Positions 14,611 to 26,039 of a stretch of DNA of 64,000 nucleotides are shown here, piece by piece. The stretch comes from Sapria himalayana (Eukaryota; Streptophyta; Magnoliopsida; Malpighiales; Rafflesiaceae). A program made the position numbers and the translations under genes. The stretch lies in contig JAREIK010005837.1 of the NCBI GenBank assembly GCA_029783825.1, forward strand, positions 1 through 64,000, in the 5' to 3' direction. The notes below the pieces were generated by a model, which was not told the origin of the DNA, did no database searches, and worked only from the letters and a program-made list of their open reading frames with translations. The first letter of the stretch is position 1. The number at the start of each line of letters is the position of its first letter.

Positions 14611-15359
14611 TTCTCTTTAGTTATCTTCATGTTTGTATGAATAGCATAATGAATAAATCTATAAGTAATTTAACATCAGCTTGTACATATACATATAAAC
14701 AAAATGTACAAATTATACTACTACTAAGTTAAAATTTATTTATTTATATTTTTTATCCAAAATATTGTAAAAAAAATTAGTTTAATTCAAAATGTTAATG
14801 TTCAATAAGTAGCAATATCATATATTGTTATTATTTAAAAATACCAAAATTCAAATATTTTAATATACTTATAATTTCATTCAAATATTAAATTATATTT
14901 AATTAAAATGAAAAAAATTGAAAAATGAAATGAATGCATGTAGTAAAATTAAGAAAGCTATGTATTGTTTATTGTTAATTATTGGCCGAATGAAGAGTTT
15001 TTCATTACATGGCATGCAAATTGTGGATTATGAATATCCTATTGATACCACTACTATAGTACTAATGCATGAGTCTCCTGAGATAGGTGGGATGACACTA
15101 TCAGTAACTTTCGGTGTAAAATAAGATAAAGATGAAAAATCTATGATTGTAAATTCATGTATGCCATGATGAGGTGATTCCAAAGTTTCCTACATATGAG
15201 TATGACTTATGGCTATACAAGAGAAGATCCTTCACACTTTAATGTTAGTGAATTAAAGAGAAGAGTCCTAACTCGCTATCCCAATTAATTACAAAATGCA
15301 AATCTAATAAAAAACTCATTTTCATAAAAAAATAAAAAAAATAACTCATTTTCATAGAG
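14611..15359. other. AT-rich stretch, no gene recognised
   Basis: Part of the E0 interior between the Transposase_24 remnant and the compositional island. A short plus-strand reading frame at 14918-15124 (68 codons) has no recognisable domain and I do not support it as a gene. Confidence 0.5.
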
Positions 15360-17960
15360 ATTGAGAAATCATGAGTGGAGTGGTGGTAGTGATCCAGTCT
15401 TCAAAGAGATTGACAGTCTCGAAGGTCTAGCTAGAAGATCATCTAAGTTACCCTATTTATAAGTAATAAAAAAAGAGGTCTCTCGAGCCTTTTTTCTTTC
15501 ATAAAGGCATGCTTCTATCCTAAGTCAATTCCTCGAAGTAAATGTCGAGCATGTTCCATGGTCACAAAATCATAATGCTGATGAACTAGCAAGTTTAGAA
15601 GCTACCTTGGTCCAAACTAATCCTTGCAAATAAGAGTATAAGAATGTTAGTATTATAAAATTTACTGACCTACCCTCTTATTTCCTTCTTTTCAAACAAG
15701 TACGACATTCTTTCTTCATCCGACATTCCCATTATGAGGGCTAGATGGAATATGTTTGGTTGTGGAATAGCTCATTTGTTTCAGAAGGATACTTGGAAGA
15801 TGAAGAGATGAACTTTGGAATTAAGTTACAAAAAAAATTCAGGAGAAGATTTTGGGTTGGAAAGTATCCGTACTATTCAGTCAGGCTAGCAAGGTCTTGT
15901 TTTTAATGAAATCCACTAGCATGCCTTTATTCCCTCCTTGGCTGGGGTCCCAAAAGGAATGGCTGTTAGGATTCAAGGAATTGAGACATGTTTGAGGGAG
16001 AGACAGAAGGAATCTCTTCACATGAGAGAAGCTCTCCGAAGCTTTGGTTTGGAGACTTGGGCTGGAGCTCAAGCTAGTTAGACAATGAGCTAATTTTATT
16101 AGTCTACTTGTTGGGCAAGCAGTCCTTCCTTAATCGTGATGAAAAATCAAAAAGAAAGGAGTGAGAAAGAAATAATTCTACCATCTCAACCATTAGCTTC
16201 TCCTACTTTAAACATCCAGCAATACAAAGATAGGTCCTTTCTGAATAAGCCATCCTTCCTGAGAAGAGATATGCGCTGAAACTCCAATATCCCTTTGGTT
16301 GTCTTTTTCGAGGAAGCAATGGTTGAGGATGATTTCCAAGAATCTGAAGTTGGAGCTAGGATAAAATCCCTAGTGGAAGTAGTCCCTGTGTTATAGTTGT
16401 TTCAAAAAAAGTTATTGGAAGGCTGGGTGTTATCCTATCCTATCTGGTCATTTTGGCACAAGAATCTATTAAGAGATATATTGATCTGGGGATTAACTTG
16501 TAGTGATATGATGTCACAAAATGAGGCTAATAATAGTTATATCCACCTACGTCCTTCCTCTTTGGAGCCAGGTGCAATGTTAAAAAATTATAGGGTGAGT
16601 TTTGTTTTTGGGAGTACGTAGTGGTTCCCTTATGTTGCTACCCCATCTAAAATGGTTTCTCTTATGAGCCTTTAAAGAAAAGAAGCAAAGGCGCTAATAG
16701 TGAGTCAATCTATGGAGTGTAAATGAATTGATGCTTCAGCAAGTGTATGTCCACTATTTTCATATACTTTTAGAGTAGGAAGGAATAATGCGGGGAGTTT
16801 TCACTTTTCACATAGAATAAATTGAGGATCAAACAGAATAGGCTAAGTAAGTAGGGATTTCACTAATGATAGCTTTTTCGGCTACCTAATGCTATCATAG
16901 TGAGAAGACCCAAGCTAACCTTTAAAGTAGATGCCACTAGAGAATACATGGCTTAAGTAGAAGTATCATCATCAACCAATGGATAGTCAACCAAAAATGA
17001 AGATTCATTTGAAAGGGGTGAAAGGCAATCCATTCAAAATCAGCTGAGTCAGGGATATGGAATAATATAGGGCATCCGAATATGTTGAATTATTCGCTAA
17101 ATGCCAAATCAGTAAAGGAGCAAGAAGACGGATGCATTCCATAGTGTAGGTAGCAATTCCCAGTCCACTAATCCATGTTAGAAGTCTCAGTCAAGAGTGA
17201 AGATTCATTAAAAGAGAGTGTGCAACACCAATTGGTTTATGAGTTTAGGATGTGGTGCTCAGTTGAGCTTTGCTTTGCCTCACTTGAGGGAGGAAGGCTT
17301 TCATCCCATTAGGTGAAGAAGAAGAGTCAACCATTAGTGATGAGGAAGGTTATGTGCTAGATGAAGAAAAACTTTTTAAAACTATAATTGACGCTACTTC
17401 TTCAGCAGCAAATTTCTGTAAGTTGTTCCCTCTAGGTAGATGAAAAGGAAAAAGAAGCACCTAAGACTGCATCTCCTACTATAGAATCTCCATCTAAGAA
17501 GAGTTCCAAGGCAGAATCAGCTCATACAAGGGCAAAGTGAGCAACTTTGTAAGCTCTTGATTGAGGAAAGAAGAAAGTAAGATTAGAGCTTCTAATGTAG
17601 GGAAAGCTGATTCATGTAAATCTATATTCTGACTGCCCCACTAGTGCTAGTGAGATTTAGGTTGACCTTCCTACTATACAACTACTCTCATGGCAAGGGG
17701 CTAAAATATTGATCCGAGAAGTTACGAAGCATTACTCTAACTAAGGCCATGGCCCCTCTTCTTAAGGCTAAGTAGATTTATTGGAGGGAGTGGAATGAGG
17801 CTTAGCTTCTAAAGGACCAGCATCAATGCTTTGCTTCCTTTTCTAAGGCATTTGCACCCCTCCTTGTAGAAAGTCATTTAGTATTGTTGTTACTGAATAC
17901 ATGTAGATATCTTCCTCCACAGACTATTAGTTGACTTCTTCTACCTTCATCACATGTTGA
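15360..17960. other. Compositionally distinct 2.6-kb segment, possible organellar or retrotransposon-derived insertion
   Basis: Base composition changes here from very AT-rich to clearly more balanced, and microsatellites disappear. The segment contains a retrotransposon RNase H scrap at its left side (15480-15640). The remainder has many broken reading frames and no domain I can name. Its texture (mixed purine-rich and TCC-rich text, short dead frames on both strands) reminds me of plant mitochondrial intergenic DNA, which often includes retrotransposon scraps. This is an impression, not a match. It lies between the TNP2 and Transposase_24 parts of E0 and so was probably inserted into it. 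Confidence 0.4.
15480..15640 (+). pseudogene. LTR-retrotransposon RNase H C-terminal fragment
   Basis: The plus strand reads ...ILSQFLEVNVEHVPWSQN followed by HNADELASLEATLVQT, then a stop. This matches the end of retroviral-type RNase H domains in plant Ty3/gypsy polyproteins: a V.HVPR..N..ADALA.LA signature, with the aspartate and alanine of the ADxLA motif kept. No neighbouring reverse transcriptase or integrase domain is recognisable, and no LTRs were found. It is an isolated fragment. Confidence 0.6.
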
Positions 17961-17999
17961 GATCTTTGACAACTTGAATGATTAGCTTTGAAAGCTAAA

Positions 18000-18229
18000 T
18001 CAAGTTGCATAAATATAAAAATATACAGAGACAATAAAAACATGTTATGAAAATGTCATAATAACAAAACATAATAATAAAGACATTAAAATTTAAAAAA
18101 ACAATTAAAATATTGTAATTTAACATCCATTATAATGAGTACAAAATGAGAATTACAAAATAACAAGGAAGTAGATAAATTTCTAGTCATCATTAGAAAT
18201 TTATAACAAATCCATCACTATCTACATAT
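18000..18229. other. AT-rich stretch, nothing recognised
   Basis: Sequence between the compositional island and the acidic tail of the E0 TNP2 remnant. No open frame or repeat that I can support. Confidence 0.4.
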
Positions 18230-21200
18230 TCATTATCACCTATTCTACAATTATTTCCTCCTCATTATCTTCTACCACATGGTCATCATCAATATCCAAA
18301 TAATTTCAACCTTCACCAAGTAATATTTAAAGCACGTCATTTACCACATGAACAATTAAATGAAGTTCCACATTATTTGTTAGGTAATTCTGCTTCCACA
18401 TTTATGATTTCACAGATTCAGAAGAAGAAGAAAATAGAAAAACAACAAATCATATAAATCCACCACCAAAATCTAGCAAACCATGAGAAACAAAAACAAA
18501 CCAAAGTAGAAACACGAAAATTAATATGGTTCACTAGTCATTTAGCATGACTAGCTACATCCACCAGAAAAATACTTATACATTTATTGATTATAACCAA
18601 AAACATCTTACAGATTTGTAAGAAGTAGCAGTCGTGAAGAAAAATCATGCAGATAGGAAAAAAACGGATGAACAGTTCTACAAGCATAAATTACAACCGC
18701 ATAAAAACATTAATAAAAACAATTTATATCAATAACGGAGCAGGTCAGATCACTTGGATGGATCGGGTTCTACTCCAAAAATTTCTTCAGCCCTGGTAGT
18801 GGGACCCTCGTTATTATGGTATTGCTACATTCCCAACCTTTCAATATTTTATTTCGTGCACTTAACAAAATATTGAAACAAAAAACATTAGTTATACAAA
18901 ATAGTTTATCAAAACAAAAATATATACATTATTCTCTTAAAATACTGATAGACATGATAGAGTGATAATAATATCTTTTCAACAACTTCAATAGTTGATC
19001 TAGGTTTTATTTTAACTATTTCTCACTAGTGACATTGATTTCTTCTTGTGGTTAGATAAATAGTGTAACATAGATGTTCGGCTTTACCATAAGAATAAAT
19101 GACTTGTACTTATAATAATATTTTTTATGGTGAACTTCAAGAAAGTTATATTAATGATGAATTATAGTATCAATATTTTGAATATGATTAAACCATCATA
19201 TTTAAACAAAATTTTCATTTTAATTGGTAAAGCTGGATACTTTACGTGTAGAATTTTAATTAGTCTACCATGAAACTCAATAGTCGATGCAATATTGTTA
19301 GAATCATAAATAGAAAGTTCTCTTTGCCTTTATTCCATAACATTAATTCTTAAAAAACAATATTGAATGTATTTTGAAATATTAAAATGTTATAATGTAT
19401 ACAATGACAAATAAATGAGAATATGAAATTTTTATAAATCTTACTCAATTAAGGTATAATTTCTTAGCAGTTCACCAAAATGTATGTTGCACAGCATGAT
19501 ACTCTAGATCATCCAAAAAATATCTTGATATTGCTCTAACATATGATTGACTTGCATGTATAAAATATAAAGTTTATCATCTTCTTATAATCCATCCCAT
19601 ACCATATACATTATTTGGTGATCATTTTTTTATTGATGATACAATTTTGGCCGAAAGTAGTGCACACAATATACCTAAGCCTTTTCAACCAAGTAGGCAT
19701 TGCATATTCAACTTCGACTTTGGCTTTATTTCAAATATTATTTATTAATTTCTAAGATATCTAAAATAATATAAATTAGAAAAAAATATTTATTGGATAC
19801 ATTAAAATTTTTAGATTAACAAAAGAAAAATATATAACCTCTTTTATGGATACATCCGCCTTTATTACATATGGCCTACTTTCAAGGATTCATAAGGCAG
19901 GTGGACTCGGAGATATTCCATTGAGTTTACGAAGCTAGGAGGAAAAATATGCTCAAATCTGCATAAAATAATGTGGATGTCATTTTGTAATTGCTCCATT
20001 TCTTTCTTTCTTATGACATTACAAGTGAGATTTAAAAAAAATATTTATTTTTAGTCAATGCTTCCCAAATAGTTTGTGGAAGTAATTCATGAAATATTAT
20101 GGGTATTAACCTCTACATAAAGACATAACATTTATGAATTTTCATTTCTAATAACTTATCCTTCTTCATATCAACATATCTTCTCATGTTAGATGCATAT
20201 GTATCAGGAAACCTCAGCTCCAATAACCATTTGCACAAAGCTTCCTTTGCATCTTTTTCAAGACTATAACAAGCCTTAAAAGATTTATTTGTCAATTTGT
20301 AGATATGAAACTCTAGATAGAAACATAACTCTTTCAAATCCTCTCTTGATTTGCTATTATCATTTATTTTTTCCTTCCACCTTCATTCTAGTATTAAAAA
20401 ATGTATCAAAAAAGTTATTCTCAATGTGCATCATACCTAAGTTGCGTCTAATATGATTGGTTTTCCAATAAGGTATATCCCAAAAAATAATTTTTTTCTT
20501 CCGAACAAAGTGGTAATTCTTAGAAATTTGTGCATTAGAGTAATCTACATCAACATCCATAATATTTTGAACCCATAACTTTCAATTACTTTAATATATC
20601 ATCAAAGGTGGTACACTTTTAACAACATTATTGCCTTTCCTAAATGCATCAATATTCATCCGAAATAGATGTTCCACATGTAAAAATTTATGGTGGTTAT
20701 CAAAACAAAAAGTCTTTCCTCCTTTGCTCATAAAATGCATCTAGACCTCCATGAAATAAGGACAAGCTAATTTCTCTACAGTAATCAATTCTGACAACAT
20801 TCAATACATGAAAGTCACTTATAGTCAACATAAGTGATAGTTGCATTTTGAAGTTTTTCTTTCTAGATATATTATATGTTTTGACACCATCCTCCCACAA
20901 ATTTTGAGCTCTACTATAAGGGACTGCAATAAAATATATAATTTATCTTTTGTATTTCTTGGACTAGACATGAAAACACGCATAAACATGTACTCATCTT
21001 TCATGCACATACATGGTCATAAATTATAAGGTGTAAATAATAATAGGCAATGAGGAGTATTATTTCCTTGTTTATCCAAATGGCTGAAATCCATTATGTA
21101 CAACCCTAATCTAATATTTCAACTTTCATCTACAAAAGATGGATGAAATCATCAAATATTTCCAAGAAAGACAATTTGAGAATTACTGCATTATGTCATC

Positions 21201-21340
21201 TTCAATAATATGCTCTTTCTGCCAACTTATATCATTAATAGTAGCTTCAGATACAAATAATTTTTGCAAACAAGGAGCCAATCTAAAATAAAATATCTTC
21301 TTGTGAGGAATCTTTAATTTCTACCTTATGTAAATAATGC
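18230..21340 (-). pseudogene. TNP2-like: TNP2-type CACTA transposase pseudogene (E0)
   Basis: Minus-strand pieces fall in the order of plant TNP2 proteins. About 21.33-21.15 kb: KIPHKKIFYFRLAPCLQKLF, equivalent to the transposase_21 core. About 21.11-20.70 kb: MCMKDEYMFM and WEDGVKTYNIS, equivalents of the PPWMCMK and LWEDGVETFD motifs. About 20.56-20.36 kb: IFWDIPYWK and NLGMMHIENNFFD, matching FWELPYW and NLDVMHIEKNVCD. About 20.34-20.11 kb: KWLLELRFPDTYASN. About 20.11-19.84 kb: a DUF4218-like segment with IFPPSF. About 18.29-18.23 kb: an acidic tail. Frameshifts and stops separate the pieces and an unclassified repeat interrupts the 3' part, so it is dead. The N-terminal Transpos_assoc domain is not recognisable. 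Confidence 0.8.
18420..18830. repeat. Unclassified insertion-like segment in the 3' part of E0 TNP2
   Basis: A moderate-GC stretch with no coding signal, including an ATATGGTTCACTAGTCATTT section and a pyrimidine-rich end (CAGCCCTGGTAGTGGGACCC). Its wording resembles LTR or SINE-like repeats in other plants, but I found no clear terminal repeats or target duplication. It is an interruption of the transposase remnant of unknown class. Confidence 0.35.
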
Positions 21341-22925
21341 TTAGTTATTTGTGGAAAAACAAATTCCCTCATGTTTATACCAAATATAATAGTCATCAAC
21401 AAATATATTTTTGTAAGATAATATTGCAATGTTTCCACATCTTAGAAACTTCATTTTAATTATGGATATTACATTGGCATCTTATTTTTGTTTTATCCAG
21501 AAATTCAGGCTATTTTTCAAAAAAGCCAATAAAATTTTCAATCCCCTCTACAAACTCATTAGTAAAAACTAACTTTTAGTCTTACATTCATCCATTAATG
21601 ATTAGGTCGTATAATATTTTTCATTCCTGTAACACATAACATAAACATTTATAAATTATAATAATATAGATAGAGATATATTTGCAATAAAGATGTGGTA
21701 ACAATTTTAGAACATTATATAAATCTAACAAATAAGTTAAAAATTATTATAATGATTTTAAATTATAATGAGAAAGTTTGGTTGTTTTAATGTCTTAGAT
21801 ATTTATCAAAAGACATAAGTTGTAATATTGAATATTTAGTGAAATGTAGATCAAGCAACTATATGAATTTTTAAATGAGCAAATAATTTTTTTTAGTTTT
21901 ACAATTCTTCATTACATTTCACCCTTTCAATTACTTACACTCATAATTTTTTTATAATTATTACTATAATTATGAATAACTTTAACATTTTTTATAATAA
22001 TAATATTATTTATTATTAAGGTTATGCCATTAGTATCAGTTATTATTTTAAAAATTATAAAATTTCATGTAATCCTAGTAAGGAGACAAAATACAAATTA
22101 ACTATAATGATCATAAATATAGTTCAATAACAAAATGCACAAAAAGTTTATGCCTCAATTAGGTAATACAAAAATTTAACATATCCAAGTATGAGAAAAA
22201 ATATGTAAAATATATAATTTATCAATATGAATTATAATCGATCAACAAAACAATAATAAAGAAACTAATATGAATATAAAAATGTAAAAAAAATTAAACG
22301 TACCATCAAAAGTAAAAATAAAGCTATTCTTGGATACATTACATATGATATAAAATAAAATTGATAATTTCATACGTCAATTATTGATGAAATACATGTA
22401 GATCATATATAGAAGATATACAATCCACACACAATTTGAATAAAATAAGAATAACAATGAAAATTCCTCGAAAAGTATGTATGAAGTATTCTTCGATAGA
22501 TTAATTACCATAATTGTGCGATAGAAATTATTTTCATTTCTATTATAATGATGAAAATTTATTCTATTGCTAAATTATATTTAAAGATAAAGTGACGGAT
22601 AAAGATGATTCTCATTTAGTGATGGAAATTAAAATTTTGTAAATATAGAATAAGATTTGCATTCTATTTCTAATAATACATTGATACATAAGTATCTAAA
22701 ACTAAATACCATGCAAGTGTATCCACATCCACCTCATGTCTAAATTAGCGATTAATTTAAAAAACTAAGAAAAAACCATCATGAATTAGCGAAGAAATTT
22801 TTTTCTATTTCTATTTTATTCTTGATTTGTCTTTTCCATTTCTAATTTATTAAATTCAATTCCAAATTTATAAAAGGATTTTGATGTTTCTAAATTCCAT
22901 TTCAAATTTATTTTTTTTGAAGCAC
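21341..22925. other. AT-rich E0 flank with ATTTCTA-type subterminal motifs
   Basis: Between 21.34 and about 22.48 kb I see only AT-rich sequence, which may include the eroded 5' part of TNP2. From about 22.5 to 22.9 kb TTTCTATTTCTA, TTCCATTTCTAA and AGTGATGGAAATT motifs recur, as in the left flank at 12.66-12.84 kb. This is typical of CACTA subterminal regions, where transposase-binding motifs cluster. It ends in a short CA tract at 22925-22932, where TATC repeats start. Confidence 0.5.
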
Positions 22926-22932
22926 ACACACA

Positions 22933-23054
22933 TATATATTTTATTCTATATGTATATTTGTCTATTAGTTGATATATCTAATGTTTCTATCTATCTATGT
23001 GTTTATCTCTATAATTGTCTATATGTCTATCTGTCAAACTATTATCTATCAATC

Positions 23055-23087
<33 letters not shown>

Positions 23088-24117
23088 ATTTATTTATTTT
23101 TTATTTATCTGTCTATGTATCTATATGTCTCTATGTCTATATATCTATATGTTTATCTGTCTATCTATCTATCTGTGTATCATTCAATCTGACTATTTGT
23201 CAATCAGTAAATTTGTCTATCTATCTATCTGTCATTTTTCTATCTATTTATCTATCTATTTATTTATCTAACTATCTATCTGTCTGTCTGTCTATGTGTC
23301 TGTATGTTGTTTGTTTGTCTATCTGTCTATTTATCTATCGGTAAATTTGTTGATGTGTCTATCTGCCTATTTTGTATCTGTTTATCTATCTATTTGTTTA
23401 TTTTTTGTAAATCCATCTATCTATCTGCCTATTTGTATATATCTATATTTATATCTATCTATCTAACTATCTTTCTATTTATCTATTTAACTATCTTTAT
23501 ATCTATGTAAATATTTATGTATCTATGAATCTATCTACCTAAATACCAACATACCCCCCTAACAATCTAACAATCTAGCTATCTATCTATATATCTATCT
23601 ATTAATTAATCTTTATATCTATCTATCTATCTATCGATCTATCTATCATTTATTAGTCTCTTTGTCTCTTTATGTATATCTCTAATATCTATCTATTAAT
23701 CTATCTATTTGTGCATTTATTTATCTATTAATCTATCTATTTATCTATTTATATGTATATCTATATATCTATCTATATTTATATTTGTATATCTGCCTAT
23801 TTGTTTATCTATTTATCTATCTATTTACCTATCTATCTATCTATCTAACTATATTTTAATTTTCTATTTATCTATTTATCATATATATATATCTATTCAT
23901 GTATAAATAAATCTTTCTATCTACATATATACCTACCTACCTACCATCTAACTATCTAGCTATCGAACTATCTATCTATCAATAAATCTATATGTCTATC
24001 TTCTATTAGTCTATTTTACTCTTTGTGTATCTCTCTATAGATATATCTATCTATATTTTCTGTCTATCAATCTATCTTATCTATCTTTCTATCTATATGT
24101 CTATCTATTTGTCTATA

Positions 24118-24170
<53 letters not shown>

Positions 24171-25162
24171 ATCTCTCTATATATATCTCTTTCTATCTAT
24201 TTATCTATCTATATATCTATTTGTTTATCTATTTATCTACTTATCTATCTATTTATCTTTATGTCTGTCTATTTATCTATCAAACTATATATCTATTTAT
24301 CTATCTATCTATTTATAAATAAATCTATATGCCTATCTTTTATTTGTCTCTTTTACTCTTTGTGTATCTCTCTATAGATTATTTATCTATATATTTGTCT
24401 ATCTATTAATCTATCTACTTATATGTAAATCTATATATCAATATATCTATGTATCTATCTCCCTATCTATATATATATATATATATATCTATTCTATGTC
24501 TATTTATTTGTCTTTTTGCCTATTTGACTATCTGCCTATCTATCTATATATCTCTTTATCTATCCATTTGTATATCTTTCTATATGTCTATCTATCTATC
24601 TTCTGTATCTAAAACAATCAATTTATTTTTCTATCTATCTGCCTATAAGTCTATCGATCTATCTAACTAACTAACTATATATCTTTATAATTATCTATCT
24701 TTCTAACTATCGATATATCTATTATAGGTATATCTATATATGTGTAAATCTATCTATCTATCTATATGTCTTTTTTCTATCTATCTATATCTCCATTTGT
24801 CTATCTCTCTATTTGTCTATCTATATATCTATTTATTTAAATCTATTAGTCTATCGATATATCTATCTATTTGTCTATATGTATATATATCTATCTGTCT
24901 TTCTCTCTATCTATCTATCTATATCTATCTTTATATCTAATTGTCAATTTGTCTATCTTTCTATCTATATACCTATATATCTATCCATCTATCTAACTAT
25001 CTGTGTCTCTGTATATCTCTCTATCTCTCTATATATTTATATATCGATCTATGTCTATCTTTCTATCTATATATCTATCTATTTATCTATCCATCTATCT
25101 ATCTATTTATCTATCCATCTATCTATCTATTTATATCTATGTATCTATGTATCTATCTATCA
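22933..25162 (+). repeat. TATC/TCTA tetranucleotide array (second block)
   Basis: Same unit, orientation and level of divergence as the array at 4.77-12.49 kb. It may be the right half of a single array split by E0. A TA tract lies at 24124-24166. A longer-range duplication is visible: the phrase TTTTACTCTTTGTGTATCTC occurs at 24014 and again at 24351. The right border is the CACTA terminus at 25163. The Y/L/S/I reading frames here are artefacts. Confidence 0.95.
24124..24166. repeat. (TA)n tract within the TATC array
   Basis: About 21 uninterrupted TA dinucleotides flanked by TCTA units. Confidence 0.95.
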
Positions 25163-25800
25163 CACTATAAAAACACCATATTACTGATCAAATATTTGGT
25201 CGGAAAATCGGTGTTTTTTGGTTGGTAAACTAATTAGCGACCATTTACCGACCAAAAAAAGTGGTCGCAATTTGCTTGTACTAAATTTTTTACCGACGAA
25301 AAACTAATCAGTCGGTAAATTACTGACCATTTACCGATCCTCTCTCAACAAGATTTACCGACTATATTTTGACAATTCACTGGCCGAATAAATAAGGTTA
25401 GTACATGGTCTCCAAATTGTTAGTAATTTATGAAAATTTATAGACCAATCACAGACAAATAATTACCGACTATATTCCAACCATTTTCTGACCAAAAGAA
25501 TTAGATCGATAAATGGCCTCTAAATGGTTAGTAATTACCGACAATTTAGAGACTATTTATCGACAAATAATTTCCAACTAAATTCTAACCATTTTCCAAC
25601 CAAAATAATTTGGTCAGGTAAGTGGTCACTAAAAGGTCAGTAAAAGCCTAAAAAATTATGACAAAAAACCGACCAAAACCTTTTAAAATCATTGGTCAGT
25701 AATTGATCTCCAATTGGATTACCAACCATTTGGTGTCATTTTACTGATCGATAATAAAAATTTCTTGGTTGGTTTTTGGTAATTCGGTCGGTATTCCTAA
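25163..25800. repeat. E1 left terminus and subterminal repeats
   Basis: Begins with CACTATAA. Short motifs such as TTGGTCGG, TTTACCGACC and GGTCAGTAA recur many times on both strands. Subterminal motif clusters in this superfamily are where the element-encoded DNA-binding protein attaches; that role is inferred from known En/Spm elements. Confidence 0.8.
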
Positions 25801-26039
25801 TCAATTTTTTTTGCATAAATTTTTCTACTATTGTAGAAATTGAAACACAAAACATAAAAAAATAACCATTATTTTTCTAGTTTTGATCCAGTTCCTACCG
25901 AAATATTTAAATATAAAAAATAAAATAAAAATCTAAACTCGAGCAAACAACTATATATATTGCATTTATATATTAAAAACATCAAGATAAAAGAAAAAAT
26001 TAAAATCTAAAATCAAAGTTTGCGGAATTGAAAAAAAAA
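25801..26039. other. E1 interior, nothing recognised
   Basis: AT-rich sequence between the subterminal repeats and the 3' end of the Transposase_24 remnant. Probably 3' untranslated or intronic sequence of that gene. Confidence 0.4.

Larger units (their letters stand above)
12490..22925 (-). mobile_element. CACTA (En/Spm) remnant E0, minus strand, between two TATC arrays
   Basis: The block separates two TATC arrays of the same orientation. Read on the minus strand it has the order expected of a CACTA element: TNP2 transposase remnants (21.3 to 18.2 kb), then a Transposase_24-like remnant (14.6 to 13.1 kb). Both flanks (about 12.66-12.84 kb and 22.5-22.9 kb) are rich in short ATTTCTAAAT and TTCCATTTCTA motifs, which look like subterminal repeats. 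I did not find an unambiguous CACTA terminus or a 3-bp target duplication, so the borders are approximate. A foreign segment occupies about 15.36-17.96 kb. Confidence 0.55.

Noticed and set aside
15881..16072. A 63-codon minus-strand frame in the compositional island as a gene
   Set aside because: Short, with no recognised domain and surrounded by dead frames; kept only as part of the island description.
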